From positions 1-64,000 of the forward strand of contig NZ_JBHLUA010000007.1 of assembly GCF_042433895.1 (NCBI RefSeq): 64,000 nucleotides of DNA, in the 5' to 3' direction. The translations under genes and the position numbers were made by a program. The stretch's first letter is position 1. Every line of letters starts with the position of its first letter. This document shows positions 52,717 to 60,723 of the stretch, one piece after another. Source of the stretch: Mesonia maritima. Its GTDB lineage: Bacteria; Bacteroidota; Bacteroidia; Flavobacteriales; Flavobacteriaceae. The notes beneath the pieces are model-generated. The model was given only the letters and a program-made list of their open reading frames with translations. It searched no databases and was not told the origin of the DNA.

Positions 52717-53409
52717 ATGAATCTAAAAATAGTTGTCATTATTCCTGCTTTTAATGAAGAAGATTCTATCGCTTTGGTCATTAATGATATTCCTAATTTA
52801 GTTGAAGAAATTATTGTGGTGAGTAATAATTCTTCCGATAAAACTGAAGAAAACGCCCAAAAAGCTGGAGCAACAGTTTTAAAAGAATCTAAAAAAGGCT
52901 ATGGTTTTGCTTGTTTAAAAGGAATGGAATACGTGGCGGAACAAGAAAAACATCCCGATATAGTTGTATTTTTAGATGGCGATTACAGCGATTATCCTGA
53001 AGAGCTTCCAAAACTACTAAAACCAATTAGAGAAGAAAATAAAGATCTTGTAATTGGCGCGCGGGTTAAGCGACTTAGAGAAACAGGATCGATGACCTTT
53101 CCACAGATTTTCGGAAATTGGCTTGCTACAAAACTCATGAAATTATTTTTTCAATCAACTTTTACCGATTTAGGACCGTTTAGAGCTATAAAATATGAAA
53201 AGTTATTAGCCTTAAATATGGAAGATAAAACCTACGGTTGGACGGTAGAAATGCAATTAAAAGCCTTAAAGAATAATTTTTCATATACCGAAATTCCCGT
53301 TCATTACCGAAATAGAATTGGCGTTTCAAAAGTTTCAGGAACTATAAAAGGTGCGTTTATGGCGGGCGTTAAAATTCTGGGCTGGATTTTTAAATACAGT
53401 TTTAATTAA
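52717..53409 (+). CDS. Glycosyltransferase family 2 (dolichol-phosphate mannosyltransferase-like)
   Basis: A 230-residue GT-A enzyme without membrane segments. It opens IVVIIPAFNEEDSIALVI and has the nucleotide-binding NNSSD, the DxD-like metal site FLDGDYSDYPEE (near residue 88), GARVKRLRETGSM and the acceptor loop TFTDLGPFRAIKYEKL. It probably transfers a sugar to a polyprenyl or other lipid carrier; the sugar is unknown. Directly abuts the Fe-S protein gene (0 bp) and the next glycosyltransferase (1 bp). Confidence 0.92.
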   Translation: MNLKIVVIIPAFNEEDSIALVINDIPNLVEEIIVVSNNSSDKTEENAQKAGATVLKESKKGYGFACLKGMEYVAEQEKHPDIVVFLDGDYSDYPEELPKLLKPIREENKDLVIGARVKRLRETGSMTFPQIFGNWLATKLMKLFFQSTFTDLGPFRAIKYEKLLALNMEDKTYGWTVEMQLKALKNNFSYTEIPVHYRNRIGVSKVSGTIKGAFMAGVKILGWIFKYSFN

Positions 53410-53410
53410 T

Positions 53411-54883
53411 ATGGAATTTGTTATTTTATTCGTTTACGGTTTAAGCTTATTCATCATTTTTCTGTACAGTTTAGCGCAATTACAATTAGTTTTTTACTAT
53501 TTGAAAGCCCAAAAAAATACTTCAAAAAAAGAGAACTTAAACCTTTCAACAGCTGAAAAAATTCCGTTTGTTACCATTCAACTTCCTATTTATAATGAAC
53601 GTTATGTTGTTGAACGTTTACTGAAAAATATTGTTGAACTGAACTACCCAAAAGATAAATTTGAAGTTCAAGTTTTAGATGACTCTGCAGACGATTCGCT
53701 TCAGCAAACAAAAAAAATTATCGCGGAATTAGAGCAAAAAGGATTTCAGATTTCGCATCTTACGCGAACTAATCGAAAAGGGTTTAAAGCCGGCGCATTA
53801 AAAGAAGGATTGAGAGTTGCAAAAGGGGAATTTATCGCGGTTTTTGATGCCGATTTCCTTCCGAAAAAAAATTGGTTACTTCAAACAATTCCATATTTTG
53901 ATAAGCCTGAAATTGGCGTGGTACAAACACGTTGGGCGCATTTAAATAGAGATTATTCGCTCATAACAAAAATGCAAGCCTTTGCGTTAGATTTTCATTT
54001 TTTACTAGAACAAGTCGGTAGAAATACCGGAAATCACTTCATCAATTTTAATGGAACAGCAGGAATTTGGCGAAAAAAATGCATCCTCGATGCAGGAAAT
54101 TGGCAAGGTGATACTTTAACTGAAGATCTAGATTTAAGCTATCGCGCGCAACTTAAAAAGTGGAAATTTAAATATTTACCCGAAGTAGAAACTCCAGCTG
54201 AATTACCGATGGTAATGAGCGCGGCAAGATCGCAACAATTTCGATGGAATAAAGGCGCGGCAGAAAATTTCAGAAAAAATTATAATCGAGTTTTATGGAA
54301 TAAAAACCTTTCGTTTGGAACAAAATTTCACGGTTTTTTCCATCTTTTAAATAGTTCCATGTTTTTCGTGATTCTATTATTAGCGGTTTTAAGTGTTCCC
54401 GTTTTATATTTAAAAAGTGAGTTTCCAGAATTGAACTATTATTTTTATGTGCTTGGCTTTTTTGGAATTAGTACATTTATTTTTCTGGGAAGTTATTGGT
54501 TAACTTATAAAAAAATTCACGGAAGTGGTTTTAAAAATTTTCTGAATTTCATCGGGATGTTTATCGCTTTTTTCTCTGTAGCAATGGGACTTTCGGTTTT
54601 AAATTCTAAAGCGGTTTTAGAAGGTCATTTCGGGAAAAAATCAGCTTTCATAAGAACGCCAAAATTTAATGTGAAATCAATTTCAGATACGTGGAAAGGC
54701 AATAATTATTTAAAAACCGACCTTTCTTTCACCACTTTAATTGAAGCAGTTTTGGTCGTATATTTTGGTTTTGCCATTTATAGCGCTTTTAAATTAAATG
54801 AATTCGGCTTACTATTTTTCCACGGAATGTTATTCGTCGGTTTCGCTTACGTAGTTTTAAAATCGGTTCAATCTAAATTTTAA
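53411..54883 (+). CDS. Membrane glycosyltransferase family 2, cellulose/mannan-synthase-like
   Basis: A 490-residue membrane GT2 enzyme. I start it at the ATG at 53411 (MEFVILFVYG), 1 bp after the previous stop; an alternative at 53351 lies inside that gene. One N-terminal transmembrane helix, the catalytic domain and about four to five C-terminal helices are visible. The processive-type motifs are complete: DD at 90-91, DAD at 146-148, TED with Asp 239, and QxxRW at 275-279. This suggests a glucan, mannan or glycolipid synthase. It abuts the next gene with no gap. Confidence 0.92.
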   Translation: MEFVILFVYGLSLFIIFLYSLAQLQLVFYYLKAQKNTSKKENLNLSTAEKIPFVTIQLPIYNERYVVERLLKNIVELNYPKDKFEVQVLDDSADDSLQQTKKIIAELEQKGFQISHLTRTNRKGFKAGALKEGLRVAKGEFIAVFDADFLPKKNWLLQTIPYFDKPEIGVVQTRWAHLNRDYSLITKMQAFALDFHFLLEQVGRNTGNHFINFNGTAGIWRKKCILDAGNWQGDTLTEDLDLSYRAQLKKWKFKYLPEVETPAELPMVMSAARSQQFRWNKGAAENFRKNYNRVLWNKNLSFGTKFHGFFHLLNSSMFFVILLLAVLSVPVLYLKSEFPELNYYFYVLGFFGISTFIFLGSYWLTYKKIHGSGFKNFLNFIGMFIAFFSVAMGLSVLNSKAVLEGHFGKKSAFIRTPKFNVKSISDTWKGNNYLKTDLSFTTLIEAVLVVYFGFAIYSAFKLNEFGLLFFHGMLFVGFAYVVLKSVQSKF

Positions 54884-55879
54884 ATGGATTCTCTCACGCA
54901 AATAGTTTTAGGAGCTGCAGTTGGTGAAGCAGTTTTAGGTAAAAAAGTCGGTAACAAAGCCATGTTATATGGCGCAATTGCCGGTACAATTCCAGATTTA
55001 GATACCTTTGCCAGTTATTTTACTGATACGGTTTCTGCACTCGAAATTCATCGCGGCTTTACACACTCTATTTTATTTTCACTCCTTTTTGCGCCATTAT
55101 TTGGGAAGTTGGTTTCGCTTTATGAAAAAAGCGCATCGTTTAAACAATGGACAATTTTATTCTTTTTCGGTTTTGTAACGCATCCGCTGTTAGACGCTCA
55201 TACAACTTGGGGAACACAATTATTTTGGCCATTAGATTTACGATTAGCCTATAAAAGTATTTTTGTAATCGATCCGCTTTATACGTTACCTTTTTTAATT
55301 TTTCTTATACTCGCTATGCGAAAAAAACGCACTTCAGCAAAGCGAAGAAAATTGAATAATTTGGGTTTACTAATAAGTTCTACTTATTTAATATTAACCT
55401 TAGTTTTAAAAGGAATCGCTTTTTTTCAGTTTAAAAATGCGCTGGAAAATCAACATATTTCTTATACTGAAATTGAAACAAAACCCACGCCGTTTAATAC
55501 CATTTTGTGGACTGCAAATGTAGACACCAAAAACGCTTACTTAATCAGTCATTATTCTTTTTTCGACTCGCAACCCATTAAGTTTAAAAGTTATCCTAAA
55601 AATCACGAGAAGTTAGGAAGATCGAAAAATTCAGAAAAAATTCAAGATTTAATCAAAATCTGTAATGGTTGGTACACAATTTCTGAAAAAGACGGTGAAC
55701 TTTATTTTAACGATTTGCGTTTTGGTTTAATGAGTTTATCGGGCGAAACTGAAAATTTTGTATTCAGTTTTAAAATTGAAACTTCGCCTGAAGGAATTAC
55801 GATCACCGAAGTAGAAAAAAATCCGCAAGACGGTAAAAAATTATTAAAGGAATTATCGACACGTATTTTCGGAAATTAA
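54884..55879 (+). CDS. YdjM/DUF457-like inner-membrane metal-dependent hydrolase
   Basis: A 331-residue membrane protein. It begins with the family signature MDSLTQIVLGAAVGEA and has PDLDTFASYF, HRGFTHSILFSLLFAPL and FFGFVTHPLLDAHTTWG, whose His and Asp residues form the presumed metal site. About five transmembrane helices precede a soluble C-terminal domain (about 185-331). Substrate unknown; placement at the end of the glycosyltransferase operon suggests a lipid-linked or glycolipid substrate. Confidence 0.9.
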   Translation: MDSLTQIVLGAAVGEAVLGKKVGNKAMLYGAIAGTIPDLDTFASYFTDTVSALEIHRGFTHSILFSLLFAPLFGKLVSLYEKSASFKQWTILFFFGFVTHPLLDAHTTWGTQLFWPLDLRLAYKSIFVIDPLYTLPFLIFLILAMRKKRTSAKRRKLNNLGLLISSTYLILTLVLKGIAFFQFKNALENQHISYTEIETKPTPFNTILWTANVDTKNAYLISHYSFFDSQPIKFKSYPKNHEKLGRSKNSEKIQDLIKICNGWYTISEKDGELYFNDLRFGLMSLSGETENFVFSFKIETSPEGITITEVEKNPQDGKKLLKELSTRIFGN

Positions 55880-55962
55880 TTCTTGAAATTCAGCTTTAAT
55901 TTTTGGCAGTTTGTTAACTACACTTTTAGCTTTTTTGCCACAATTTAGCGAAAAGCAAAGCT

Positions 55963-57099
55963 ATGACTTCTAAAGAAAAACGAAAATTTTATAGAAAAAA
56001 GCGCTATCAAATCATTTTTATTATAGTGATTTTACTTATCGCTTTTCGAATTTATTTGCCAACGCTAGTTAAAAATTATGTAAACGATGTTTTAGCCGAT
56101 ATTCCGGGTTATTACGGACAGGTTGATGATATAGATATTGCTTTAATTCGTGGCGCTTACGTAATTAACGGACTTTATTTAGATAAAGTAAATGCGGAAA
56201 CAAAAACGCCATTTTTAAACTTTCCAAAGACTGATATTTCGGTAGAATGGAAATCGCTTTTTCAAGGAAAAATTGTAAGCGAAATTGAAATGAGCAAACC
56301 ACAAGTAACTTACGTTTTTGAAGATCAACAAAAAACTTCTGAAAGTGGCGAAGCCGATACAGAAGATTGGACCAAAGCCTTAACCGATTTAGTTCCGTTA
56401 GAAATTAACCATTTTGAAGTCCATAATGGAACGCTTGCTTTTGTGCAGCTTCAAGCAAACCCAAATATCGATTTAAATATTCATAATTTAAATTTAGTAG
56501 CGACCAACCTTAGAAATGTAAAACAAAATGAACGAAAGTTACCTTCTTCCATTTCTGCAAGCGGCGTTTCTATTGGAGAAGGAAACGTGAAACTAGAAGG
56601 TAGGTTAAACCTTATTAAAGAAATTCCAGATATGGACATTTCTTTTTCCTTAGAAAATGCGCAAGCTACAGCGTTTAATAGCTTTACAAATTTTTACGCA
56701 GGTTTAGATTTTGAAGAAGGAAGCGTAGGCGTTTTTAGTGAAGTTGCCATTGCCGATGGTTATATGAAAGGTTATGTAAAACCACTTTTAACCGATACTA
56801 AACTTATCGGGAAAGAAGATGGGTTTGTAGAAACTCTTTGGGAAGGTTTTGTAGGTTTGTTCAAATTTATTTTAAAAAATCAAGGAACCGATACCGTTGC
56901 TACTAAAGTTCCTTTTGAAGGCGATTTAAATAATGTAAAAACTGGCGTATTTCCCACAGTTTTTAATGTTTTCAAAAATGCGTGGATTAAAGCTTTTCTT
57001 GGTCAAACCGATGAAGAGATAAATTATAAAGACGCTTTTAATGAGCAAAAAAACGACGGCAAAAAGAAAAGTGAAAACAAAAAGAGCAAGAAAAAATAA
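55963..57099 (+). CDS. DUF748/AsmA-like envelope protein
   Basis: A 378-residue protein with one N-terminal membrane anchor (about residues 12-30) and a beta-rich periplasmic domain of the DUF748/AsmA type (YGQVDDIDIALIRGAYVINGLYL, NLNIHNLNLVATNLRN-type strands). It ends in a highly Lys-rich tail (KKKSENKKSKKK). AsmA-like proteins are linked to lipid transport between membranes. It lies 83 bp after the YdjM-like gene, probably with its own start of transcription. Confidence 0.82.
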   Translation: MTSKEKRKFYRKKRYQIIFIIVILLIAFRIYLPTLVKNYVNDVLADIPGYYGQVDDIDIALIRGAYVINGLYLDKVNAETKTPFLNFPKTDISVEWKSLFQGKIVSEIEMSKPQVTYVFEDQQKTSESGEADTEDWTKALTDLVPLEINHFEVHNGTLAFVQLQANPNIDLNIHNLNLVATNLRNVKQNERKLPSSISASGVSIGEGNVKLEGRLNLIKEIPDMDISFSLENAQATAFNSFTNFYAGLDFEEGSVGVFSEVAIADGYMKGYVKPLLTDTKLIGKEDGFVETLWEGFVGLFKFILKNQGTDTVATKVPFEGDLNNVKTGVFPTVFNVFKNAWIKAFLGQTDEEINYKDAFNEQKNDGKKKSENKKSKKK

Positions 57100-57143
57100 T
57101 CACATTAGCCTTTTGCAATTAATTTTTTTGTTAAAGAAAGTAT

Positions 57144-57151
57144 TACTTTTG
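57144..57151 (+). promoter_or_regulatory. Candidate -7 element of the phnA-like gene
   Basis: TACTTTTG fits TAnnTTTG and lies 17 bp before the start codon at 57169. The nearest TTG (57128-57130) is closer than the usual spacing. Confidence 0.4.
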
Positions 57152-57168
57152 TCGCTTATTATAAAAAT

Positions 57169-57747
57169 ATGAGTGTAGAACAAGATTTAATGCAGCGCGC
57201 AGATTCTTCCTGCGAACTCTGCGGAAGTAAAACTGAATTAGAAATATACCAAGTTCCACCTGCTGAAAAATTAACTTCAGAAGAAGCAATTTTGGTTTGT
57301 CATACGTGTTTTGAGCAATTGCAAGACGAAGATAAAATTGAACCTAACCATTGGCGATGCTTAAATGATAGTATGTGGAATACAACTCCGGCAGTTCAAG
57401 TAGTGGCGTGGCGAATGCTAAACAAATTAAAAAATGAAGGTTGGCCGCAAGATTTACTGGATATGATGTATATGGAAGAAGAAACCTTAGCTTGGGCAAA
57501 ACAAACACTCGGCGAAGAAAAGAAAGCTGATGCAATTATTCATCGCGATAGTAACGGGGCAATTATTGAAGCTGGCGATAATGTGGTTTTAATTAAAGAT
57601 TTGCCGGTAAAAGGTTCTAGTTTGGTTGCAAAAAGAGGAACTGCGGTAAGACGTGTTTCGTTAGTTCACGATAATGAAGAACAAATTGAAGGAAAAGTTG
57701 AAGGCCAACAAATTGTAATTCTCACCAAATTTGTAAAGAAAACCTGA
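57169..57747 (+). CDS. PhnA/YjdM domain protein
   Basis: A 192-residue cytoplasmic protein. An N-terminal zinc ribbon uses C15/C18 (CELCGS) and C44/C47 (CHTCF). The C-terminal SH3-like PhnA domain (about 122-192) has DSNGAIIEAGDNVVLIKDLPVKGSS and GQQIVILTKFVKK. Despite the name, PhnA-type proteins are not established in phosphonate use, and the gene is widespread with unclear function. The middle region (about 60-120) is helical. Dispersed repeat copy B follows 9 bp after the stop. Confidence 0.9.
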   Translation: MSVEQDLMQRADSSCELCGSKTELEIYQVPPAEKLTSEEAILVCHTCFEQLQDEDKIEPNHWRCLNDSMWNTTPAVQVVAWRMLNKLKNEGWPQDLLDMMYMEEETLAWAKQTLGEEKKADAIIHRDSNGAIIEAGDNVVLIKDLPVKGSSLVAKRGTAVRRVSLVHDNEEQIEGKVEGQQIVILTKFVKKT

Positions 57748-57756
57748 TTTTTTTTG

Positions 57757-57928
57757 CGTTAGGGATTGCAGCGGAAATCCTTTTTTACTCAATTATCAAG
57801 CTTTTTTCTAGTTTGAAGTTTATTTCTAAAGAGAGATTTTTCTTACTAAAATAGGAATTGTTTAAGTAAAAAAGATTGAAACGGAAAGCCCGACCTAAAT
57901 CCTTTTTTCAGGATTTAGGTAACGCCCT
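57757..57928 (+). repeat. Dispersed intergenic repeat, copy B
   Basis: Begins CGTTAGGGATTG, contains GAAAGCCCGACC, and ends AACGCCCT, the same anchors in the same order as copy A at 3754-3855 (minus). The last part folds into a 10-bp hairpin ACCTAAATCC/GGATTTAGGT (about 57892-57920). It fills the space between the convergent phnA-like and M20 genes; nothing else is seen up to 57980. Confidence 0.78.
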
Positions 57929-57980
57929 CATTATTTCATTCGATAATCGAGATTTAATTTCTGAATTTTTTCGAAGTAAT

Positions 57981-59375
57981 TTACTTGTTTGTTTTTAAAC
58001 GCGTAAAATGTTTGTAGAAAAACGGAATGGTCTCGATTCCTTTTAAGTAATTCCAAATTCCGAAATGTTCGTTGGGAGAATGGATTGCATCGGTATCTAG
58101 ACCAAAGCCCATGAGAATGGTTTTACTTTTTAATTCTTCTTCAAAAAGTGAAACAATCGGGATACTTCCACCGCTTCGTTGTGGAATAGGTTCTTTTCCG
58201 AAAACTTCTTTGTAAGCTTCACTTGCCGCTTGGTATTCAATTCCGTCAATTGGAGTTACATAACCTTGTCCGCCGTGATGAGGTTTCACTTTTACCGTTA
58301 CGCCACTAGGTGCAATACTTTCAAAATGTTTTTTAAATAATTCGGTGATTTCTTTCCAATCTTGATTAGGTACTAAACGCATGGAGATTTTAGCAAAAGC
58401 TTTACTGGCAATTACGGTTTTAGCGCCTTCGCCAATGTATCCGCCCCAAATTCCATTTACATCTAGCGTTGGCCGAATTGAATTTCGCTCGTTTGTCGTA
58501 TAACCTTCTTCGCCGTAAACATCATTTATAGCTAATTTTTCTTTGTATTCTTCTAAATCGAATGGCGCTTCTCCCATTTTAGCACGCTCTTCTTTGGTAA
58601 GTTCTTCAACTTTATCGTAAAAACCAGGAATGGTAATGTGTTTATTTTCGTCATGAAGCGACGCGATCATTTTGGTAAGCACATTTATTGGATTTGCCAC
58701 CGCGCCGCCATAAAGTCCGGAATGTAAATCACGATTTGGTCCGGTAACTTCAACTTCAACGTAACTTAAACCGCGTAAACCGGTTGTAATAGAAGGAACA
58801 TCTTTAGCGATCATTCCCGTATCGGAAATTAAGATGACATCATTTTTGAGTTTTTCATGATTTCGCTCAATAAACCAACCTAAATTTTCACTGCCGACTT
58901 CTTCTTCGCCTTCAATCATAAATTTTACGTTACATGGTAAATCGTCATTTTCTACCATATACTCTAAGGCTTTTACGTGCATATACATTTGTCCCTTATC
59001 ATCGCACGCACCACGAGCAAAAATAGCGCCTTCAGGATGAATTTCGGTTTTTTTGATGACCGGTTCAAATGGCGGACTGTCCCAAAGATTAATGGGGTCT
59101 GGCGGTTGTACATCGTAATGGCCGTAAATTAAAATAGTAGGAAGATTTTCATCGATTATTCGTTCGCCATAAACAACAGGATAACCCGGCGTTTCGCAAA
59201 TTTCAGTATGCGTACAACCTGCGTGGTCGAGACTGTTTTTAACTGCTTCTGCTGTTTTTATAACATCATTTTTAAATGCCGGATCTGCACTTACTGAAGG
59301 AATTTTTAATAATTCTATAAGTTCTTGAATAAACCGATCTTGATGTTCTTTTACGTAATATTTACTGGATTTCAT
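57981..59375 (-). CDS. M20 family zinc dipeptidase
   Basis: A 464-residue cytoplasmic metallopeptidase of the M20 family (ArgE/DapE/CPG2/carnosinase group). Zinc-site motifs are intact: YGHYDVQPPDP (near residue 85), ARGACDDKGQMYMH (bridging Asp), the catalytic EGEEEVGSENL (near 157) and the late His in GLDTDAIHSPNEH. The dimerisation domain (about 200-330) is present, with LHSGLYGGAVANP typical of the dipeptidase branch. It is monocistronic, with no signal peptide. Confidence 0.94.
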   Translation of the reverse strand: MKSSKYYVKEHQDRFIQELIELLKIPSVSADPAFKNDVIKTAEAVKNSLDHAGCTHTEICETPGYPVVYGERIIDENLPTILIYGHYDVQPPDPINLWDSPPFEPVIKKTEIHPEGAIFARGACDDKGQMYMHVKALEYMVENDDLPCNVKFMIEGEEEVGSENLGWFIERNHEKLKNDVILISDTGMIAKDVPSITTGLRGLSYVEVEVTGPNRDLHSGLYGGAVANPINVLTKMIASLHDENKHITIPGFYDKVEELTKEERAKMGEAPFDLEEYKEKLAINDVYGEEGYTTNERNSIRPTLDVNGIWGGYIGEGAKTVIASKAFAKISMRLVPNQDWKEITELFKKHFESIAPSGVTVKVKPHHGGQGYVTPIDGIEYQAASEAYKEVFGKEPIPQRSGGSIPIVSLFEEELKSKTILMGFGLDTDAIHSPNEHFGIWNYLKGIETIPFFYKHFTRLKTNK

Positions 59376-59445
59376 AGGCTTGTTTTTCTGTGGATAAGCA
59401 ATATAGCGACAAGATTTTGAAAACTGAAATTTTTTTGAGAGTTGT

Positions 59446-59478
59446 TTGTTTGAAAATTGAATACTTTGTTTATATTTG
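59446..59478 (+). promoter_or_regulatory. Promoter of tRNA-Leu
   Basis: TATATTTG at 59471-59478 is preceded by TTG at 59450-59452 (18-bp spacer) or 59446-59448 (22-bp spacer). The -7 octamer equals that of tRNA-Arg. Confidence 0.75.
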
Positions 59479-59519
59479 CATCCGCTTAACAGATAGTCCT
59501 AAGTTCTGTTAAGTTTTAT

Positions 59520-59601
59520 GCGGGCGTGGTGGAATTGGTAGACACGCTAGACTTAGGATCTAGTGCCGCGAGGTGTGAGAGTTCGAGTCTCTCCGCCCGC
59601 A
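59520..59601 (+). tRNA. tRNA-Leu (anticodon TAG)
   Basis: An 82-nt class II tRNA. The acceptor stem GCGGGCG/CGCCCGC carries discriminator A. The D loop contains AATTGGTAGA. The anticodon stem CTAGA/TCTAG encloses CTTAGGA (anticodon TAG, reading CUN Leu codons), and a long variable arm (TGCCGCGAGGTGTG) and T arm (GTTCGAGTC) follow. CCA is not encoded. Confidence 0.97.
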
Positions 59602-59606
59602 CAAAA

Positions 59607-59637
59607 AAAGCCTTCTCATTTTTGAGAAGGCTTTTTT
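59607..59637. terminator. Bidirectional terminator after tRNA-Leu
   Basis: A 12-bp perfect stem AAAGCCTTCTCA/TGAGAAGGCTTT (59607-59618 with 59623-59634) is flanked by an A run on the left and a T run on the right. It ends the tRNA transcript and could also stop the LRR gene read from the other strand. Confidence 0.9.
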
Positions 59638-59751
59638 ATTGGTACCGCCAAAAGTTTTATTTTCCAAGGCTTGCCTTCAAATTAAAAATTTGTTTTTAGC
59701 GAACACCTTGTGGGCTTGTCCCGAGTTAGTTTATTGCATTTATTTCTTCTT

Positions 59752-60657
59752 TTAAAAGTAAACAGCGCAGTTACTAAAATCTTCTTTAATACTTACTTGG
59801 TCTTTTTTACTGAAATTATTACCGATTAAAATTAAGGTTTTTAATGATTTCATTTTTTTAATTTCCGGTGGTAAGTTTTGTAGTTTATTATGGGAGAGAA
59901 TTAATAGTTCTAAATTATCAAGATGTTGTATGGAAGATGGGAGGAAAGTCAATTTGTTGTTATTTAAAATTAAGGTTTTTAAACTTTTTAATTCTCCAAT
60001 GGAATTGGGTAAACTAGATAATTGATTATACGATAGGTTTAAAATTTCTAGCGATTTTATTTTTAACCAGCTATAATCGAATTCATTAAATTGGTTATGC
60101 GCTAATTGAAGTGTTTTTATTTTTTTAAGTTCTGTTATAGAAATTGGTAAATAAGTAAGTTGGTTATTATCGAGTTCTAAAACTTCTAATTGCTTGCAAT
60201 CGCCAATATTTTCAGGAAGATGCGTAAGAATGTTCGATGATAAATAAAGAAATTTAAGGTGATTTAATTCGCCTATTTCTTCTGAAATTACGGTTATATT
60301 ATTGGTTGCTAAATCTAGCGAAATTAGTTTGTCTAAAGCTGAAATTTTATTAGGAATATAACCGAGCGAATTCTGCTTTAAATTAAGACTTTCTAAGTTT
60401 TTTAAGCTGAAAATCACTTCGTCCCAGTTACTTAAATGATTCCGCATTAAGTTCAAAAAAGTCAGGTTTTTAAATTGTTTTAATTCTGTGGGGACGTGAA
60501 ATAAATTTTGATCACGTAAATTTATTTGAATTACTTCGCTAGGTTTTTCTAGCCCTTCAGCAACTTTGTAATATACTTTTTCTGAAAGTGGGTTTGCATT
60601 CTGACTAAAGCAATAAATACCAAAACTGAAGAAAAAAAGAAAAAAAATATTTTTCAT
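59752..60657 (-). CDS. Secreted leucine-rich-repeat protein
   Basis: A 301-residue exported protein with signal peptide ending YCFSQ. From about residue 40 to 290 it consists of roughly ten LRRs of 23 residues with consensus LxxLxxLxLxxNxLxxLPxxI, e.g. LEVLELDNNQLTYLPISITEL. No other domain, lipobox or sorting signal follows, and the protein ends within the last repeat (FSNCAVYF). It is probably a periplasmic or surface binding scaffold; partner unknown. Confidence 0.88.
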   Translation of the reverse strand: MKNIFFLFFFSFGIYCFSQNANPLSEKVYYKVAEGLEKPSEVIQINLRDQNLFHVPTELKQFKNLTFLNLMRNHLSNWDEVIFSLKNLESLNLKQNSLGYIPNKISALDKLISLDLATNNITVISEEIGELNHLKFLYLSSNILTHLPENIGDCKQLEVLELDNNQLTYLPISITELKKIKTLQLAHNQFNEFDYSWLKIKSLEILNLSYNQLSSLPNSIGELKSLKTLILNNNKLTFLPSSIQHLDNLELLILSHNKLQNLPPEIKKMKSLKTLILIGNNFSKKDQVSIKEDFSNCAVYF

Positions 60658-60671
60658 AAAAATGATTAATT

Positions 60672-60707
60672 AAAAAAAGGACCGGCAACTTAATACCGAT
60701 CCTTTTT
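60672..60707 (-). terminator. Intrinsic terminator of the PhoX-like gene
   Basis: A 10-bp stem with one mismatch (60676-60685 with 60696-60705) is followed on the minus strand by seven T. It lies about 20 bp past the stop of the 1000-residue gene. Confidence 0.8.
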
Positions 60708-60723
60708 GAATTATAAGAACATT

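Noticed and set aside
53351..53410. Upstream start for the second glycosyltransferase inside the first one
   Set aside because: It adds 20 residues in a frame overlapping the first gene; the ATG at 53411 starts directly at the membrane helix with 1-bp spacing.
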